From Marihabitans asiaticum (GTDB lineage: Bacteria > Actinomycetota > Actinomycetes > Actinomycetales > Dermatophilaceae), in assembly GCF_007828725.1 (NCBI RefSeq), contig NZ_VIUW01000001.1:888912-952911 (forward strand): a DNA stretch of 64,000 bases, read 5' to 3'. The position numbers were made by a program, and so were the translations under genes. The notes under the pieces are model-generated. The model was given only the letters and a program-made list of their open reading frames with translations. It made no database searches and had not been told where the DNA came from. Of the stretch, positions 26,572 to 37,392 are shown one piece after another (the stretch's first letter is position 1; each line of letters starts with the position of its first letter).

Positions 26572-27530
26572 CAGCCCCGCTCGGCGAGCCGGTGCGGTGC
26601 GGGCAGGTCGGCGACACTGATCCCGACCATCGCCTCACCCAGCCCTCGGGAGGCCTCGGTGATCGCCGCGACGTCGTCATAGAAGGTGGTCGCCCGCACG
26701 ATCGCCTCGGCTCGGGCCGCGGGGTTGCCCGACAGGAAGATCCCGGAGCCGACGAACACGCCCTCGGCGCCCATCTGCCGCAGCATCGCCGCGTCGGCCG
26801 GCGTCGCCACCCCGCCGGCGGTGAACATCACGACCGGCAGCGTGCCGGTCCGGGCGACCTCGGCGACGAGCTCGAAGGGGGCGGCTAGCTCCTTCGCCCG
26901 GGTGTAGAGGGCCTCCGGTGCGCTGACGTGCAGGGCCTGCAGCTCGGCGATCTCGGTGCGAATCGTGCGGATGTGCTTGACGGCCTCGGAGACGTCGCCG
27001 GTCCCGGCCTCACCCTTGCTGCGGATCATCGCGGCGCCCTCGGCGATGCGGCGCAGGGCCTCGCCGAGGTTCGTCGCCCCGCACACGAAGGGGACGTCGA
27101 AGGCGTGCTTGTCGATGTGGTGCACGTAGTCAGCGGGGGAGAGGACCTCGGACTCGTCGATGTAGTCGACGCCGAGATGCTGGAGCACCTGTGCCTCGAC
27201 CGGGTGGCCGATGCGCGCCTTGGCCATGACCGGGATGGAGACGGAGTCCACGATCTCGGCGATGAGGTCGGGGTCGCTCATCCGGGCGACGCCACCCTGC
27301 GCGCGGATGTCGGCGGGGACGCGCTCGAGCGCCATGACCGCAACGGCGCCGGCGTCCTCTGCGATCCGGGCCTGCTCGGCGGTGACGACGTCCATGATCA
27401 CGCCGCCCTTGAGCATCTCGGCAAGTCCGCGCTTGACGAGGCGGGTACCGGTGGTCGGGCTGGTGGGCTCGGACGGGGAGTCGGTCACCGAAGGGGCGGA
27501 GTCGAGGCGTTGGGGGGTCTGAGTGCTCAT
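26568..27530 (-). CDS. pdxS: PLP synthase catalytic subunit
   Basis: A 320-residue TIM-barrel enzyme that makes pyridoxal 5'-phosphate from ribose 5-phosphate, glyceraldehyde 3-phosphate and ammonia. After a ~28-residue tail, the sequence is highly conserved: [64 protein letters not shown] and [20 protein letters not shown] motifs are all present in near-standard form. ATG 27530 is the only start close to the divergent promoter. It is divergent from the pdxR-like gene, with a matching operator pair between them. Confidence 0.97.
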   Translation of the reverse strand: MSTQTPQRLDSAPSVTDSPSEPTSPTTGTRLVKRGLAEMLKGGVIMDVVTAEQARIAEDAGAVAVMALERVPADIRAQGGVARMSDPDLIAEIVDSVSIPVMAKARIGHPVEAQVLQHLGVDYIDESEVLSPADYVHHIDKHAFDVPFVCGATNLGEALRRIAEGAAMIRSKGEAGTGDVSEAVKHIRTIRTEIAELQALHVSAPEALYTRAKELAAPFELVAEVARTGTLPVVMFTAGGVATPADAAMLRQMGAEGVFVGSGIFLSGNPAARAEAIVRATTFYDDVAAITEASRGLGEAMVGISVADLPAPHRLAERGW

Positions 27531-27549
27531 GCGGTCAATCTCATCCCGT

Positions 27550-27599
27550 AAGTGGTCCGGTGTGAAGGTCCAGAACATGCCAACGCAGGTGGACCACTT
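27550..27599. promoter_or_regulatory. Predicted PdxR operator pair
   Basis: AAGTGGTCC (27550-27558) and its exact reverse complement GGACCACTT (27591-27599) lie between the divergent pdxS and pdxR starts. They resemble the PdxR box AAAGTGGW(T)CTA reported in Corynebacterium glutamicum (recalled). A weaker related site, AAGGTCCAG, is at 27565. The centre spacing of 41 bases, about four helical turns, suits binding by a dimer. Confidence 0.75.
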
Positions 27600-27615
27600 C
27601 GGATAGCGTGCGGGA

Positions 27616-29061
27616 GTGCGCCATCCCCGTCCCGCCGACCTGCCGCTCACGATCGACCGGTCCGCTCCCCGCTCGCTCGTCGTGCAGATCGCCGACGGGC
27701 TGCGTGAGGTTGTCCGGGCCGGGGTGCTCCAGGCGGGCGACCCGCTCCCTTCGACGCGGGCGCTCGCGACCAGGCTCGGGGTAGCCAGGGGGACCGTGGT
27801 CGCCGCGTATGACCAGCTGCACGGCGAGGGGTGGCTGGTCGCGGACGAAGGTGCCACCCGGGTCGACCCAGGAGTGCACCTCGACCACCCAGGGCGAGCG
27901 CCATCCCCGTCGAGAGGTGTTGCAGCGCAGACGGTTCCGCCATCCGCAGCCGATGTGATCGACCTACGACCCGGTCAGCCGGACGTGACCGACGTCGTGG
28001 ACGGCGCATGGCGAGCGGCCTGGCGGTCGGCGGTGGGTCAGGCCGGCGCGCGGCACGACCCGTCGGGGTCGTTGGCCCTGCGTTCGGCGCTCGCCGAGCA
28101 CGTGCGGATCGCGCGCGGAGTAGTCGTCGGGGAGGGCGAGATCCTCGTCACTGCCGGGGTGCGCGAGGGGTTGCAGCTCGTCCTCACCGCGCTCGTCCTC
28201 GGCCAGGATGCGAGGGACAGGCAACTCCGGGTGGCCGTCGAGGATCCGGGCTATCCGGCGCTGCGCCGGGTCATCGCGGCGCTCGGCCACGAGGTCGTCC
28301 CGGTCCCGGTGGACGAGGCCGGTCTGCGCGTCGACCACCTGGACAGCGATCTCGACGCGGTCCTTGTGACCCCGGGGCACCAGTACCCGCTCGGCGGTGC
28401 GATGCCGGTCGGTCGGCGCCTCGAGCTCATCGCCTGGGCCAGGGACCATGGCGCGGTCGTGCTCGAGGACGACTACGACGGGGAGCTGCGCTTCACCGGA
28501 GAACCGGTCCCCGCGCTCGCCGCCCTGGACCGGGGAGACGAAGGGGTAGTCGTCACCCTCGGGTCGTTCGCGAAGGTTCTCGCGCCGGGCATCGGTCTCG
28601 GTCATGTCATCGTGCCGATGCCGTTGCGGCAGAGGGTGATCACGCTCCGCCACGACGTCGGATGCCCGGTGCCCGCAACGGTGCAGGACGCGCTCGAGTA
28701 CTACCTCGACGCCGGCGCGCTGCGTCGGCATACCGCGAGGATGCGGCGACGCTACCGGGACCGGCGCGATGTGGCGCTTCGGCTTCTCTCCGGCCTGGAG
28801 GGGGTCCGGGTGCGCCCCATGGACGGCGGACTGCATGCCGTCGTCGAGCTCGAAGGGGTCGACGCCGCAGCCGAACGCGCAGTGGTCGCCGAGGCACGGG
28901 CTCGCGGAGTCCTCGTGGCCGGCATGGCCGACTACTGGTCTGATCTAAGGCCCCGGCACCCGGCCGGCGGGCTCCCCAGGCACGGTCTCGTGGTCGGGCT
29001 CGGCCCCCCTTCGCTCGAGGAGGGCCTGACCCGGCTACGCGAGGTGATCGCCCCCGCCTGA
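27616..29061 (+). CDS. pdxR: MocR/PdxR-type transcriptional regulator
   Basis: A 481-residue fusion of a GntR winged helix (about 15-85: [42 protein letters not shown]) and a fold-type I aminotransferase domain. The PLP lysine is K320 in [19 protein letters not shown]. PdxR proteins sense PLP and activate pdxST when vitamin B6 is low, and the divergent position with an operator pair supports that role. The GTG at 27616 is used; no ATG lies nearby. It ends at a perfect hairpin shared with the convergent aminopeptidase gene. Confidence 0.92.
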   Translation: MRHPRPADLPLTIDRSAPRSLVVQIADGLREVVRAGVLQAGDPLPSTRALATRLGVARGTVVAAYDQLHGEGWLVADEGATRVDPGVHLDHPGRAPSPSRGVAAQTVPPSAADVIDLRPGQPDVTDVVDGAWRAAWRSAVGQAGARHDPSGSLALRSALAEHVRIARGVVVGEGEILVTAGVREGLQLVLTALVLGQDARDRQLRVAVEDPGYPALRRVIAALGHEVVPVPVDEAGLRVDHLDSDLDAVLVTPGHQYPLGGAMPVGRRLELIAWARDHGAVVLEDDYDGELRFTGEPVPALAALDRGDEGVVVTLGSFAKVLAPGIGLGHVIVPMPLRQRVITLRHDVGCPVPATVQDALEYYLDAGALRRHTARMRRRYRDRRDVALRLLSGLEGVRVRPMDGGLHAVVELEGVDAAAERAVVAEARARGVLVAGMADYWSDLRPRHPAGGLPRHGLVVGLGPPSLEEGLTRLREVIAPA

Positions 29062-29068
29062 GCGCCCG

Positions 29069-29114
29069 CTACCACGCAGTACTGGTCTTGATCACGACCA
29101 GTACTGCGTGGTAG
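29069..29114. terminator. Perfect 19-bp bidirectional hairpin
   Basis: CTACCACGCAGTACTGGTC (29069-29087) pairs exactly with 29096-29114 around an eight-base loop. It lies between the convergent pdxR and aminopeptidase P genes and could terminate both. Confidence 0.8.
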
Positions 29115-29145
29115 GAGGCGAAGTCGGGGGGTCCAGCCGGGCGGG

Positions 29146-30636
29146 TCAGCGGGACTGGACCTCGCGGATCCACTCCTCGACCTCGTCGGCGGTGTGCGGC
29201 CAGTCGGCGTTGAGGTTGCGGCAGCCGTCGTCGGTGACGATGACGTCGTCCTCGATCCGCACCCCGATCCCACGGAACCGCTCCGGCGCCTTGAGATCGT
29301 CAGCCTTGAAGTACAGGCCTGGCTCGACCGTGAGCACCATTCCCGGCTCGAGCACCGCCTCCATGTACTCGCTGCGGGTGGCCTGGGCGCAGTCGTGCAC
29401 GTCGAGACCGAGGTGGTGGCTCGTGCCGTGCACCATCCAGCGCCGGTGGTACTGGCCGTGCTCGGTGTCGAGGGTGTCCTCGACCGAGACGCCCTCGGGC
29501 AGCAGACCCCAGCCGTGCAGCTTCTCGGCGATGACCCGGATCGCGGCGGCGTGCACATCAGAGAACTTCGCGCCCGGGCGGACGGCGGCGATCCCGGCCG
29601 CCTGGGCCTCGCAGACCGCGTCGTAGATCTCGCGCTGGGCGTCGCTGAAGGTCCCGTTGATCGGCAAGGTACGGGTGACGTCGGCGGTGAAGAGGGTGTC
29701 CAGCTCCACCCCGGCGTCGAGCAGGAGCAGCTCGTCGGAGCCGATGTCGCCGGTGTTCTTGATCCAGTGCAAGGTGTTGGCATGGTCGCCGGCGGCGCAG
29801 ATCGAGTCGTAGCCGACGCCGTTGCCCTGGTGGCGTGCGTGCAGGCCGAAGATGCCCTCGACCCAGCGCTCCCCGCGTCCCCGCTCGACCACGGTCGGCA
29901 GCTCGGCGATGACCGCCTCGAAGCCGACCCGCGTCGCCTCGACGGCCTGGCGCATCTGGTCGAGCTCCCAGTCGTCCTTGACCATGCGCATCGTCGAGAG
30001 GTGCGCGCCGAGGACGAGGTCCTCCTCCTCGAGGGTCTCGGCGGCCGCGCCGTTGTCCGTGCGCAGCCGGTCGACCCGAGCGGTCAGCTCGGACTCGGCG
30101 TCGCGGACCAGCCGCACCCGGGTGCTCCCGGCGTCCTTGCCGACGGCGTCGTCGAAGCCGTCGATGTGGCGGCCGGTCAGGCCGAGCTCGGACTCTATGT
30201 CCTCGATGGTGGGCCGCGCGCCGACCCAGAACTCGCCGTAGCGGGCGTCGCCGAAGAACTCGTCGGTGTCCCGGCCGGCCAACGGACGGAAGTAGAGGAT
30301 GGACTCGTGCCCACCCCCTTCGCGGGGCTCCATGACGAGCACCGCGTCCGGCTCCCGGTCCGCCCCGAGCCCGGTGAGATAGGCGAAGGCGGTGTGCGGC
30401 CGGAAGACGTAGTCGGTGTCGTTGGAGCGGACCTTCAGACCCCCGGCCGGGATGACGAGACGCTCGCCGGGGTAGGCCTGAGACAGCGTCTCGCGTCGGA
30501 CCGCGGCGCGGCGAGCGGCCTCGGTGAGTTGCGGCACCGTGCTCCTGCGCGGCGCCCAGTCCTCGGCGACGAAGGTGCGGAACTCCTCCGTGGTCGGGCG
30601 GGCTCGGTTCTCGGGCTTGGTCTGCTTCTCGCTCAC
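29146..30636 (-). CDS. pepP: Xaa-Pro aminopeptidase (aminopeptidase P, M24B)
   Basis: A 496-residue dinuclear-metal peptidase cleaving N-terminal residues before proline. The N-terminal domain has YVFRPHTAFAYLTGLGADREPDAVLVM. The pita-bread domain supplies ligands in LLLDAGVELDTLFTADVTRTLP (two Asp), HGTSHHLGLDVHD (His), VLTVEPGLYF (Glu) and GIGVRIEDDVIV (Glu). ATG 30636 lies 40 bases from the start of the divergent enoyl-CoA hydratase gene, so the promoters overlap. Length and motifs agree with actinobacterial PepP. Confidence 0.92.
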   Translation of the reverse strand: MSEKQTKPENRARPTTEEFRTFVAEDWAPRRSTVPQLTEAARRAAVRRETLSQAYPGERLVIPAGGLKVRSNDTDYVFRPHTAFAYLTGLGADREPDAVLVMEPREGGGHESILYFRPLAGRDTDEFFGDARYGEFWVGARPTIEDIESELGLTGRHIDGFDDAVGKDAGSTRVRLVRDAESELTARVDRLRTDNGAAAETLEEEDLVLGAHLSTMRMVKDDWELDQMRQAVEATRVGFEAVIAELPTVVERGRGERWVEGIFGLHARHQGNGVGYDSICAAGDHANTLHWIKNTGDIGSDELLLLDAGVELDTLFTADVTRTLPINGTFSDAQREIYDAVCEAQAAGIAAVRPGAKFSDVHAAAIRVIAEKLHGWGLLPEGVSVEDTLDTEHGQYHRRWMVHGTSHHLGLDVHDCAQATRSEYMEAVLEPGMVLTVEPGLYFKADDLKAPERFRGIGVRIEDDVIVTDDGCRNLNADWPHTADEVEEWIREVQSR

Positions 30637-30676
30637 CTCGCCATGGTGTCACTTTGGAGATGGCACCATCGACGGC

Positions 30677-31465
30677 ATGGGTGATCACCAGCGTCTGGTC
30701 CGCCTCGACCGTCACGAAGGGGGAGTGATCGAGTGGGTACTCGACCGGCCGGAGGCGATGAATGCCGTCTCGACCGAGATGGCTGAGGCCCTGGTCGCCG
30801 CGGGCGAGGAGCTCGCCGCCGACAGGTCGGTGCGGGCGGTGGTCGTGACCTCTTCGAGCGAGAAGGCCTTCTGCGTCGGCGCCGACCTCAAGGAGCGCAA
30901 CGGCCTGACCGACGACCAGCTGCGCGAGCAGCGCCCCGGCAACCGGCGCGCCTACCGCGCCCTGCTCGAGCTGCCGGTGCCGACCATCGCGGTCGTCGAC
31001 GGGTACGCGCTCGGTGGGGGGTGCGAGCTCGCGCTCGCCTGCGACCTCATCGTCGCCGGTCGCCGCGCCACGTTGGCGCTGCCCGAGGTCGGGGTCGGCG
31101 TGATCCCCGGCGGCGGGGGCACGCAGCTGATGACCCGCCGCATCGGCTGGTCCCGCGCCGCGGACCTGATCTTCACCGGTCGACGCGTCGACGCCGACGA
31201 GGCCTACCGGCTCGGGCTCGTGGACCGCGTCGAGGATGACCCGCGGACCGCAGCGATGGAGCTGGCCGGTCAGATCGCGGCGAACTCGCCGATCGGTGTC
31301 CGCAACGCCAAGGCCGCGATGCGCGCGGGGCTCGACGTCTCCCTCGACGAGGGCCTCGACATCGAGGACGAGCGCTGGCACGACACCGCTTTCAGCGCCG
31401 ACCGAGCCGAAGGGGTGCGCGCCTTCGCCGAGAAGCGTCGCCCGCGGTGGCCGGGTCTTCGCTGA
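30677..31465 (+). CDS. Enoyl-CoA hydratase/isomerase family protein
   Basis: A 262-residue crotonase-fold protein. The oxyanion-hole segments are FCVGADLKERNGLTD and GGGCELALACDLIVAG; VIPGGGGTQLMTRRIGW carries the region around the second catalytic Glu. Substrate is not predictable: the family covers fatty acid beta-oxidation, aromatic degradation and branched-chain catabolism. ATG 30677 is close to the divergent pepP start. No acyl-CoA dehydrogenase or thiolase neighbours are present. A long hairpin follows the gene. Confidence 0.88.
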   Translation: MGDHQRLVRLDRHEGGVIEWVLDRPEAMNAVSTEMAEALVAAGEELAADRSVRAVVVTSSSEKAFCVGADLKERNGLTDDQLREQRPGNRRAYRALLELPVPTIAVVDGYALGGGCELALACDLIVAGRRATLALPEVGVGVIPGGGGTQLMTRRIGWSRAADLIFTGRRVDADEAYRLGLVDRVEDDPRTAAMELAGQIAANSPIGVRNAKAAMRAGLDVSLDEGLDIEDERWHDTAFSADRAEGVRAFAEKRRPRWPGLR

Positions 31466-31484
31466 TCTCGCTCTCACCTGGATC

Positions 31485-31532
31485 GGTTCGAAGAAGGAGC
31501 GTCACCTCGAGGTGACGTTGCTTCTTCGAACC
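31485..31532 (+). terminator. Long imperfect hairpin after the enoyl-CoA hydratase gene
   Basis: GGTTCGAAGAA (31485-31495) pairs with TTCTTCGAACC (31522-31532), and the inner 18 bases (31500-31517) form a perfect palindrome CGTCACCTCGAGGTGACG. The two stems are separated by small bulges. Confidence 0.75.
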
Positions 31533-31627
31533 GCCAGCGGCGCCGCGGAAGGTTGAGACGCCGCGCCGGCATCCCTCGCCCTGCCCGCACAATGAGGACC
31601 CCATCGCGACCCAAGGAGCCTGCTGTC

Positions 31628-32494
31628 GTGACCGACGCCACCCGACGCACCCGCGTCGTCCTCTCGCTCGCCTGCGCGGACCGGCCGGGACTCGTCGCGG
31701 CCGTGTCCACCTTCGTCGCCGGGCGCGGGGGCAACATCGTCGAGAGTCAGCAGTACGGCGACACCCTGACCGGCGACTTCTTCATGCGGGTCGCCTTCGA
31801 TGACGAAGGGGGAGTCGGCCTGGCGTCCCTGCGCGAAGGCTTCGCCGCGGTGGCGGGTGAGCACGGGATGTCGTGGCAGCTGCACGACGCGAGCCGGCCG
31901 CTGCGCACCCTCGTGATGGTCAGCCGCTTCGGGCACTGCCTGAACGACCTGCTCTTCCGCCGGGCGTCCGGCTCGCTCAACGTCGAGATCCCCGCGATCG
32001 TCTCCAACCACCGCGACCTCGAGGGTCTGGCCGGGCAGTACGACATCCCCTTCCACCACGTGCCGGTCACGTCGCAGAGCAAGCCCGAGGCCGAGGCACG
32101 CCTCCTCGAGCTTGTCGACGAGCACGACGTCGAGCTCGTCGTCCTCGCCCGGTACATGCAGATCCTCAGCGACTCCCTCGCCCGGCGGATGGCGGGGCAG
32201 GTGATCAACATCCACCACTCGTTCCTGCCGTCGTTCAAGGGCGCCAAGCCCTACCACCAGGCGCATGCCCGCGGGGTCAAGCTCATCGGGGCGACCGCGC
32301 ACTTCGTCACCCCCGACCTGGACGAGGGGCCGATCATCGAGCAGGACGTGGCGCGGGTGGACCACCGGCTCGCCCCGGACGACCTCGTCACCGTCGGCCG
32401 CGACGTCGAGGCCCGGGTGCTGGCCCGCGCGGTCGGGTGGCATGCCGAGGGCCGGGTCCTGCTGCACGGGGACCGCACCGTCGTCTTCAGCTGA
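31628..32494 (+). CDS. purU: Formyltetrahydrofolate deformylase
   Basis: A 288-residue enzyme that hydrolyses 10-formyl-THF to THF and formate, balancing one-carbon and purine pools. An ACT domain (1-80, VLSLACADRPGLVAAVSTFVA) precedes a formyltransferase-like domain with RTLVMVSRFGHCLNDLL and the catalytic NIHHSFLPSFKGAKPYHQA, then GATAHFVTPDLDEGPIIEQ. The GTG at 31628 follows AAGGAG (31614-31619) at an eight-base spacing, which decides the start over earlier in-frame codons. Confidence 0.93.
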   Translation: MTDATRRTRVVLSLACADRPGLVAAVSTFVAGRGGNIVESQQYGDTLTGDFFMRVAFDDEGGVGLASLREGFAAVAGEHGMSWQLHDASRPLRTLVMVSRFGHCLNDLLFRRASGSLNVEIPAIVSNHRDLEGLAGQYDIPFHHVPVTSQSKPEAEARLLELVDEHDVELVVLARYMQILSDSLARRMAGQVINIHHSFLPSFKGAKPYHQAHARGVKLIGATAHFVTPDLDEGPIIEQDVARVDHRLAPDDLVTVGRDVEARVLARAVGWHAEGRVLLHGDRTVVFS

Positions 32495-32518
32495 CGCCCT
32501 GGGCCCACCACACCTCGT

Positions 32519-32569
32519 TGATTGGAGGTAGGAACGCCCGACTGGGCGCCCCAGATCTACCTCGAATCA
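32519..32569 (+). terminator. Compound hairpin after purU
   Basis: TGATTGGAGGTAG (32519-32531) pairs with CTACCTCGAATCA (32557-32569) at 12 of 13 positions, with an inner CGCCC/GGGCG stem (32535-32539 and 32544-32548). Confidence 0.6.
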
Positions 32570-32635
32570 CGTTGGGGGGCGGGGGCGCGGGGGCGGCGGG
32601 GCGGGGGCGCGGCGTCCGGCCGTAGGCTCGGCGAC

Positions 32636-33481
32636 GTGATCGACCTGCACACCCACAGCACCGTCAGCGACGGGACCGACCCGCCCGCGGAGGTGGTGCG
32701 CCAGGCTGCGCGGGCCGGTGTGGGCACGGTGGCGCTGACCGACCACGACACGACCGCCGGCTGGCCCAAGGCCGTGCAGGCGGCACGCGAGGAGGGCATC
32801 GCCCTGGTGCGCGGCGCAGAGCTGTCCACCGTGCACGAGGGACGCAGCGTGCACCTGCTCGCCTATCTCTTCGACCCCGAGCACGAGGGCCTGAGCAGCG
32901 AGATGGCCCTCGTCGTCGACGACCGGCTGCCGCGGCTGCGCCGGATGACCGAGCTCATGGCCGAGGACGGCATCGACATCACCTGGCAGGACGTCGCGGC
33001 CCGGCTGGGTCCGGGGGTGACCCCGGGACGCCCGCACCTCGCCGACGCACTCGTGGCGAAGGGGGTGGTGCCGGACCGGTCGGCGGCCTTCGCCGACTGG
33101 TTGCGCAACGACAGTCGCTACTACGTGCGCCACCACGCGCTGAGGACGACCGACGCCATCGACCTGGTGGGGGCCGCCGGCGGGGTGCCGGTGGTGGCTC
33201 ACCCCTTCGCCCTGCGCCGCAGCCGCGGACTGACCCCGCCGCTGGTCCGCGACCTCGCCGAGCGAGGGCTGGCGGGCATCGAGGTCGATCATCGCGACCA
33301 CGACGACGACGCCCGAGCGACGGCGCGGGCCCTGGCCGCCGAGCTCGACCTCATCGCGACCGGCAGCAGCGACTTCCACGGTGACGGCAAGCCCAACCGG
33401 CTCGGCGAGCACACCACTGCGCCGGAGTCGCTCGCCCGGATCGAGGAGCTCGCGACGAGCGATGTCGCCGTGGTGCGCTAG
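32636..33481 (+). CDS. PHP-domain phosphoesterase
   Basis: A 281-residue metal-dependent phosphoesterase of the PHP family. IDLHTHSTVSDGTDPP opens the fold with the HxH motif, ALTDHDTTAGW gives the next metal ligands, RGAELSTVHEG the Glu, VPVVAHPFALRRSRGL and GSSDFHGDGKPNRLGEHTT the closing ligands. Its closest characterised relatives (TrpH/RNase AM) cleave 3',5'-nucleoside bisphosphates or short RNAs. GTG 32636 begins directly at the IDLHTHS motif, as is normal for the group. It may be cotranscribed with the ParA gene 83 bases downstream. Confidence 0.87.
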   Translation: MIDLHTHSTVSDGTDPPAEVVRQAARAGVGTVALTDHDTTAGWPKAVQAAREEGIALVRGAELSTVHEGRSVHLLAYLFDPEHEGLSSEMALVVDDRLPRLRRMTELMAEDGIDITWQDVAARLGPGVTPGRPHLADALVAKGVVPDRSAAFADWLRNDSRYYVRHHALRTTDAIDLVGAAGGVPVVAHPFALRRSRGLTPPLVRDLAERGLAGIEVDHRDHDDDARATARALAAELDLIATGSSDFHGDGKPNRLGEHTTAPESLARIEELATSDVAVVR

Positions 33482-33564
33482 ATCCGTGCCCGACCTGTGA
33501 CAATGTGACCGACCGGTCGCCCCGGGCGGCCGCCACAGACAGACCTCACCGCCAGGAGTCAGCC

Positions 33565-34338
33565 GTGCCCCGCAAGAAGAAGGCCGCGATCATCGCCGTC
33601 GCCAACCAGAAGGGTGGCGTCGCCAAGACCACGACCGTCGCGTCCCTGGCCGCCGCCTTCGCCGAGCACGGCAAGCAGGTGCTGCTCATCGACCTCGACC
33701 CCCAGGCCAGCCTCACCTTCAGCCTCGGCATCGACCCCGACGTCGTCGAGCTGTCCACCAACGAGGTCGTCCTCGGCCAGGCCGAGATGGCCGACGCTCT
33801 CGTCGAGGCCTCCGAGGGCATCGACCTGCTGCCTGCCTCGATCGACCTCGCCGGCGCCGAGGCTCAGCTGCTCACCCGGCCCGGCCGCGAGTTCATCCTC
33901 CAGTCGGTGATCGACGAGGTCCGCGACGACTACGACGTCGTCCTGCTGGACTGCAGCCCCAGTCTCGGGGTGCTCACCCTCGCCGCGCTCACGGCCGCGA
34001 CCGGTCTGATCATCCCGATGCAGGCCGAGATGCTCAGCCACCGCGGGGTCGGTCAGCTGCTCGACACCGTCCGTGACGTGCGCCGCCTGCTCAACAAGAA
34101 GCTCAAGGTCATCGGCATCCTGCCGACGATGTACGACGGCCGCTCCAACCACTCCCGTGAGGTGCTCGGCGACCTCGGCGAGCGCTACGGGCTGCCCGTC
34201 CTGACTCCGCCGATCCCGCGGACAGTGCGCTTCGCCGAGGCCCCGGCTATCGGCCGGTCGGTGCTTGACACCGCCGGATCGAGCAAGGGCGCCCAGGCCT
34301 ATCGCGAGGTCGCCGAGGGTTTGCTGCCCCAGCTCTGA
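33565..34338 (+). CDS. Orphan ParA/Soj family ATPase
   Basis: A 257-residue ATPase with the deviant Walker A KGGVAKTT (16-23), signature lysine before it, LLIDLDPQASLTFSLG and VVLLDCSPSLGVLTLAALTAA (Walker B). The gene is not next to a parB, so it is probably not the chromosome partition ParA. M. tuberculosis Rv3213c is the positional equivalent beside rhlE. Cargo could be a complex or organelle, as for many orphan ParA proteins, but nothing here identifies it. GTG 33565 has CAGGAG in front. Confidence 0.88.
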   Translation: MPRKKKAAIIAVANQKGGVAKTTTVASLAAAFAEHGKQVLLIDLDPQASLTFSLGIDPDVVELSTNEVVLGQAEMADALVEASEGIDLLPASIDLAGAEAQLLTRPGREFILQSVIDEVRDDYDVVLLDCSPSLGVLTLAALTAATGLIIPMQAEMLSHRGVGQLLDTVRDVRRLLNKKLKVIGILPTMYDGRSNHSREVLGDLGERYGLPVLTPPIPRTVRFAEAPAIGRSVLDTAGSSKGAQAYREVAEGLLPQL

Positions 34339-34417
34339 GACCGCGGCCGGTGGCGGGGGGGAATCCGTGCCCGCCCGGAGCAACCAAGCTGTCGGAGCTG
34401 CGTGCCACGATGGGCGG

Positions 34418-35515
34418 ATGACCACAGCCACCCCTGACCAGACCCGCAGCGGGTCCCCCTTCGAGACCAAGGCCCTCGCCACACCCTCCGCAGGCGCCCC
34501 CTTCGAGGCGGTCCGCCTGACCCGTCGCGCGCTGCGCGACGACGACGTGAGGATCGCGATCGCCTGGGCGGGCATCTGCCACTCCGACATCCACACCGTC
34601 CGCGACGAGTGGGGGCCGGCGACCTACCCAATGACCCCCGGCCACGAGATCGTCGGGACGGTCGAGGCCGTCGGCGACGCCGTGACCCGCTACCAGGTCG
34701 GTGACCGGGTCGGGGTGGGCTGCCTCGTCGACGCCTGCCACGAGTGCGAGCAGTGCAAGAACGGGCAGGAGCAGTTCTGCGAGAAGCCGGCCGTCGGCAC
34801 CTACAACGCACCCGGCTACGACGGCGAGATCACCCAGGGCGGCTACGCCCAGCACATCGTCGTCAGCGAGCAGATGGTCCTGCGCATCCCCGACTCGATG
34901 GAGATGGATGGCGCCGCCCCGCTGCTGTGCGCCGGCATCACGACCTACTCCCCGCTCAAGCGGTGGGGCGCCGGTCCTGGCCGCAAGGTCGCGGTGGTTG
35001 GAGTCGGTGGGCTCGGGCACGTGGCCGTCAAGATCGCGGCCGCGATGGGCGCCGAGGTCACGACGATCAGCCGGACCGACGCCAAGGCCGACGAGGCCCG
35101 CGAGCTCGGCGCCGCCGCCCACATCGCCAGCGGCGACGAGGACGCGATGAAGGCGGCGCGAAGCTCCTTCGACCTCATCGTCAACACGGTCAGCGCCGAT
35201 CTCGACATGTCGGCGTACATCGCCCTGCTCCGGCCCTTCGGTGCGCTGGTCAACGTCGGGCTGCCGCCGAGCGACCTCGTCGTCGCCCCTGCGTCGCTGA
35301 TCATCGGCGACAAGGTCATCGCCGGCTCCAACATCGGCGGCATCCCGCTGACCCAGGAGATGCTCGACTTCTGCGCCGAGCACGGCATCACGGCGACGAT
35401 CGAGCGGATCGACGCGAGCGACACCTCAGCCGTCGACGAGGCCTACGACCGGATCGTCGCCGGCGACGTGCGCTTCCGCGCCGTCATCGACACCTCGACG
35501 ATCAGTCCGGCCTGA
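34418..35515 (+). CDS. NAD(P)-dependent zinc alcohol dehydrogenase
   Basis: A 365-residue medium-chain dehydrogenase of the cinnamyl-alcohol/AdhC group. Catalytic zinc ligands start at C54 (AGICHSDIH) and GHEIVGTVEAVGD. The structural zinc loop has CLVDACHECEQCKNGQEQFC, and VGVGGLGHVAVKIAAAMGAEV is the Rossmann motif. SRTDAKADEA follows, favouring NADP. Substrate is probably an aldehyde or aromatic alcohol. ATG 34418 is used. The gene stands alone between parA and a terminator. Confidence 0.9.
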   Translation: MTTATPDQTRSGSPFETKALATPSAGAPFEAVRLTRRALRDDDVRIAIAWAGICHSDIHTVRDEWGPATYPMTPGHEIVGTVEAVGDAVTRYQVGDRVGVGCLVDACHECEQCKNGQEQFCEKPAVGTYNAPGYDGEITQGGYAQHIVVSEQMVLRIPDSMEMDGAAPLLCAGITTYSPLKRWGAGPGRKVAVVGVGGLGHVAVKIAAAMGAEVTTISRTDAKADEARELGAAAHIASGDEDAMKAARSSFDLIVNTVSADLDMSAYIALLRPFGALVNVGLPPSDLVVAPASLIIGDKVIAGSNIGGIPLTQEMLDFCAEHGITATIERIDASDTSAVDEAYDRIVAGDVRFRAVIDTSTISPA

Positions 35516-35520
35516 CAACG

Positions 35521-35559
35521 GCCGACCCCTTCCTCCCCTTGAGGGGTGAAGGGGTCGGC
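35521..35559. terminator. Hairpin between convergent dehydrogenase and rhlE genes
   Basis: GCCGACCCCTTC (35521-35532) pairs exactly with GAAGGGGTCGGC (35548-35559). The loop itself forms a CCCCTTGAGGGG hairpin, giving a stacked stem. Confidence 0.8.
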
Positions 35560-35587
35560 GCCGAGTACGAAGGGGGGAGCGGCCGGC

Positions 35588-37180
<1,593 letters not shown>

Positions 37181-37392
37181 GCACATCTCTCGATCGGCGG
37201 CGGCGCCGGTGTGGCGCGCCGGGTGGGTCGGGCCGATCGGAGGTCTGCGTGGGCGACTGAGCTGTCGCACCGGAGGCCGCTGCCAGGACAGAGGGCAGGA
37301 CCGGGCACAAGTCGTGATGCCGACCGGGCACCGTCGTTCGTCGCCCATGCTACGCCCTGCCGTCGGGGGGCTAGCGCGGCTACGCTGCGACC

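Noticed and set aside
33565..34338. Chromosome partition parA near the origin
   Set aside because: No parB, rsmG, dnaA or parS-like sites are nearby, and the locus matches the orphan ParA beside rhlE.
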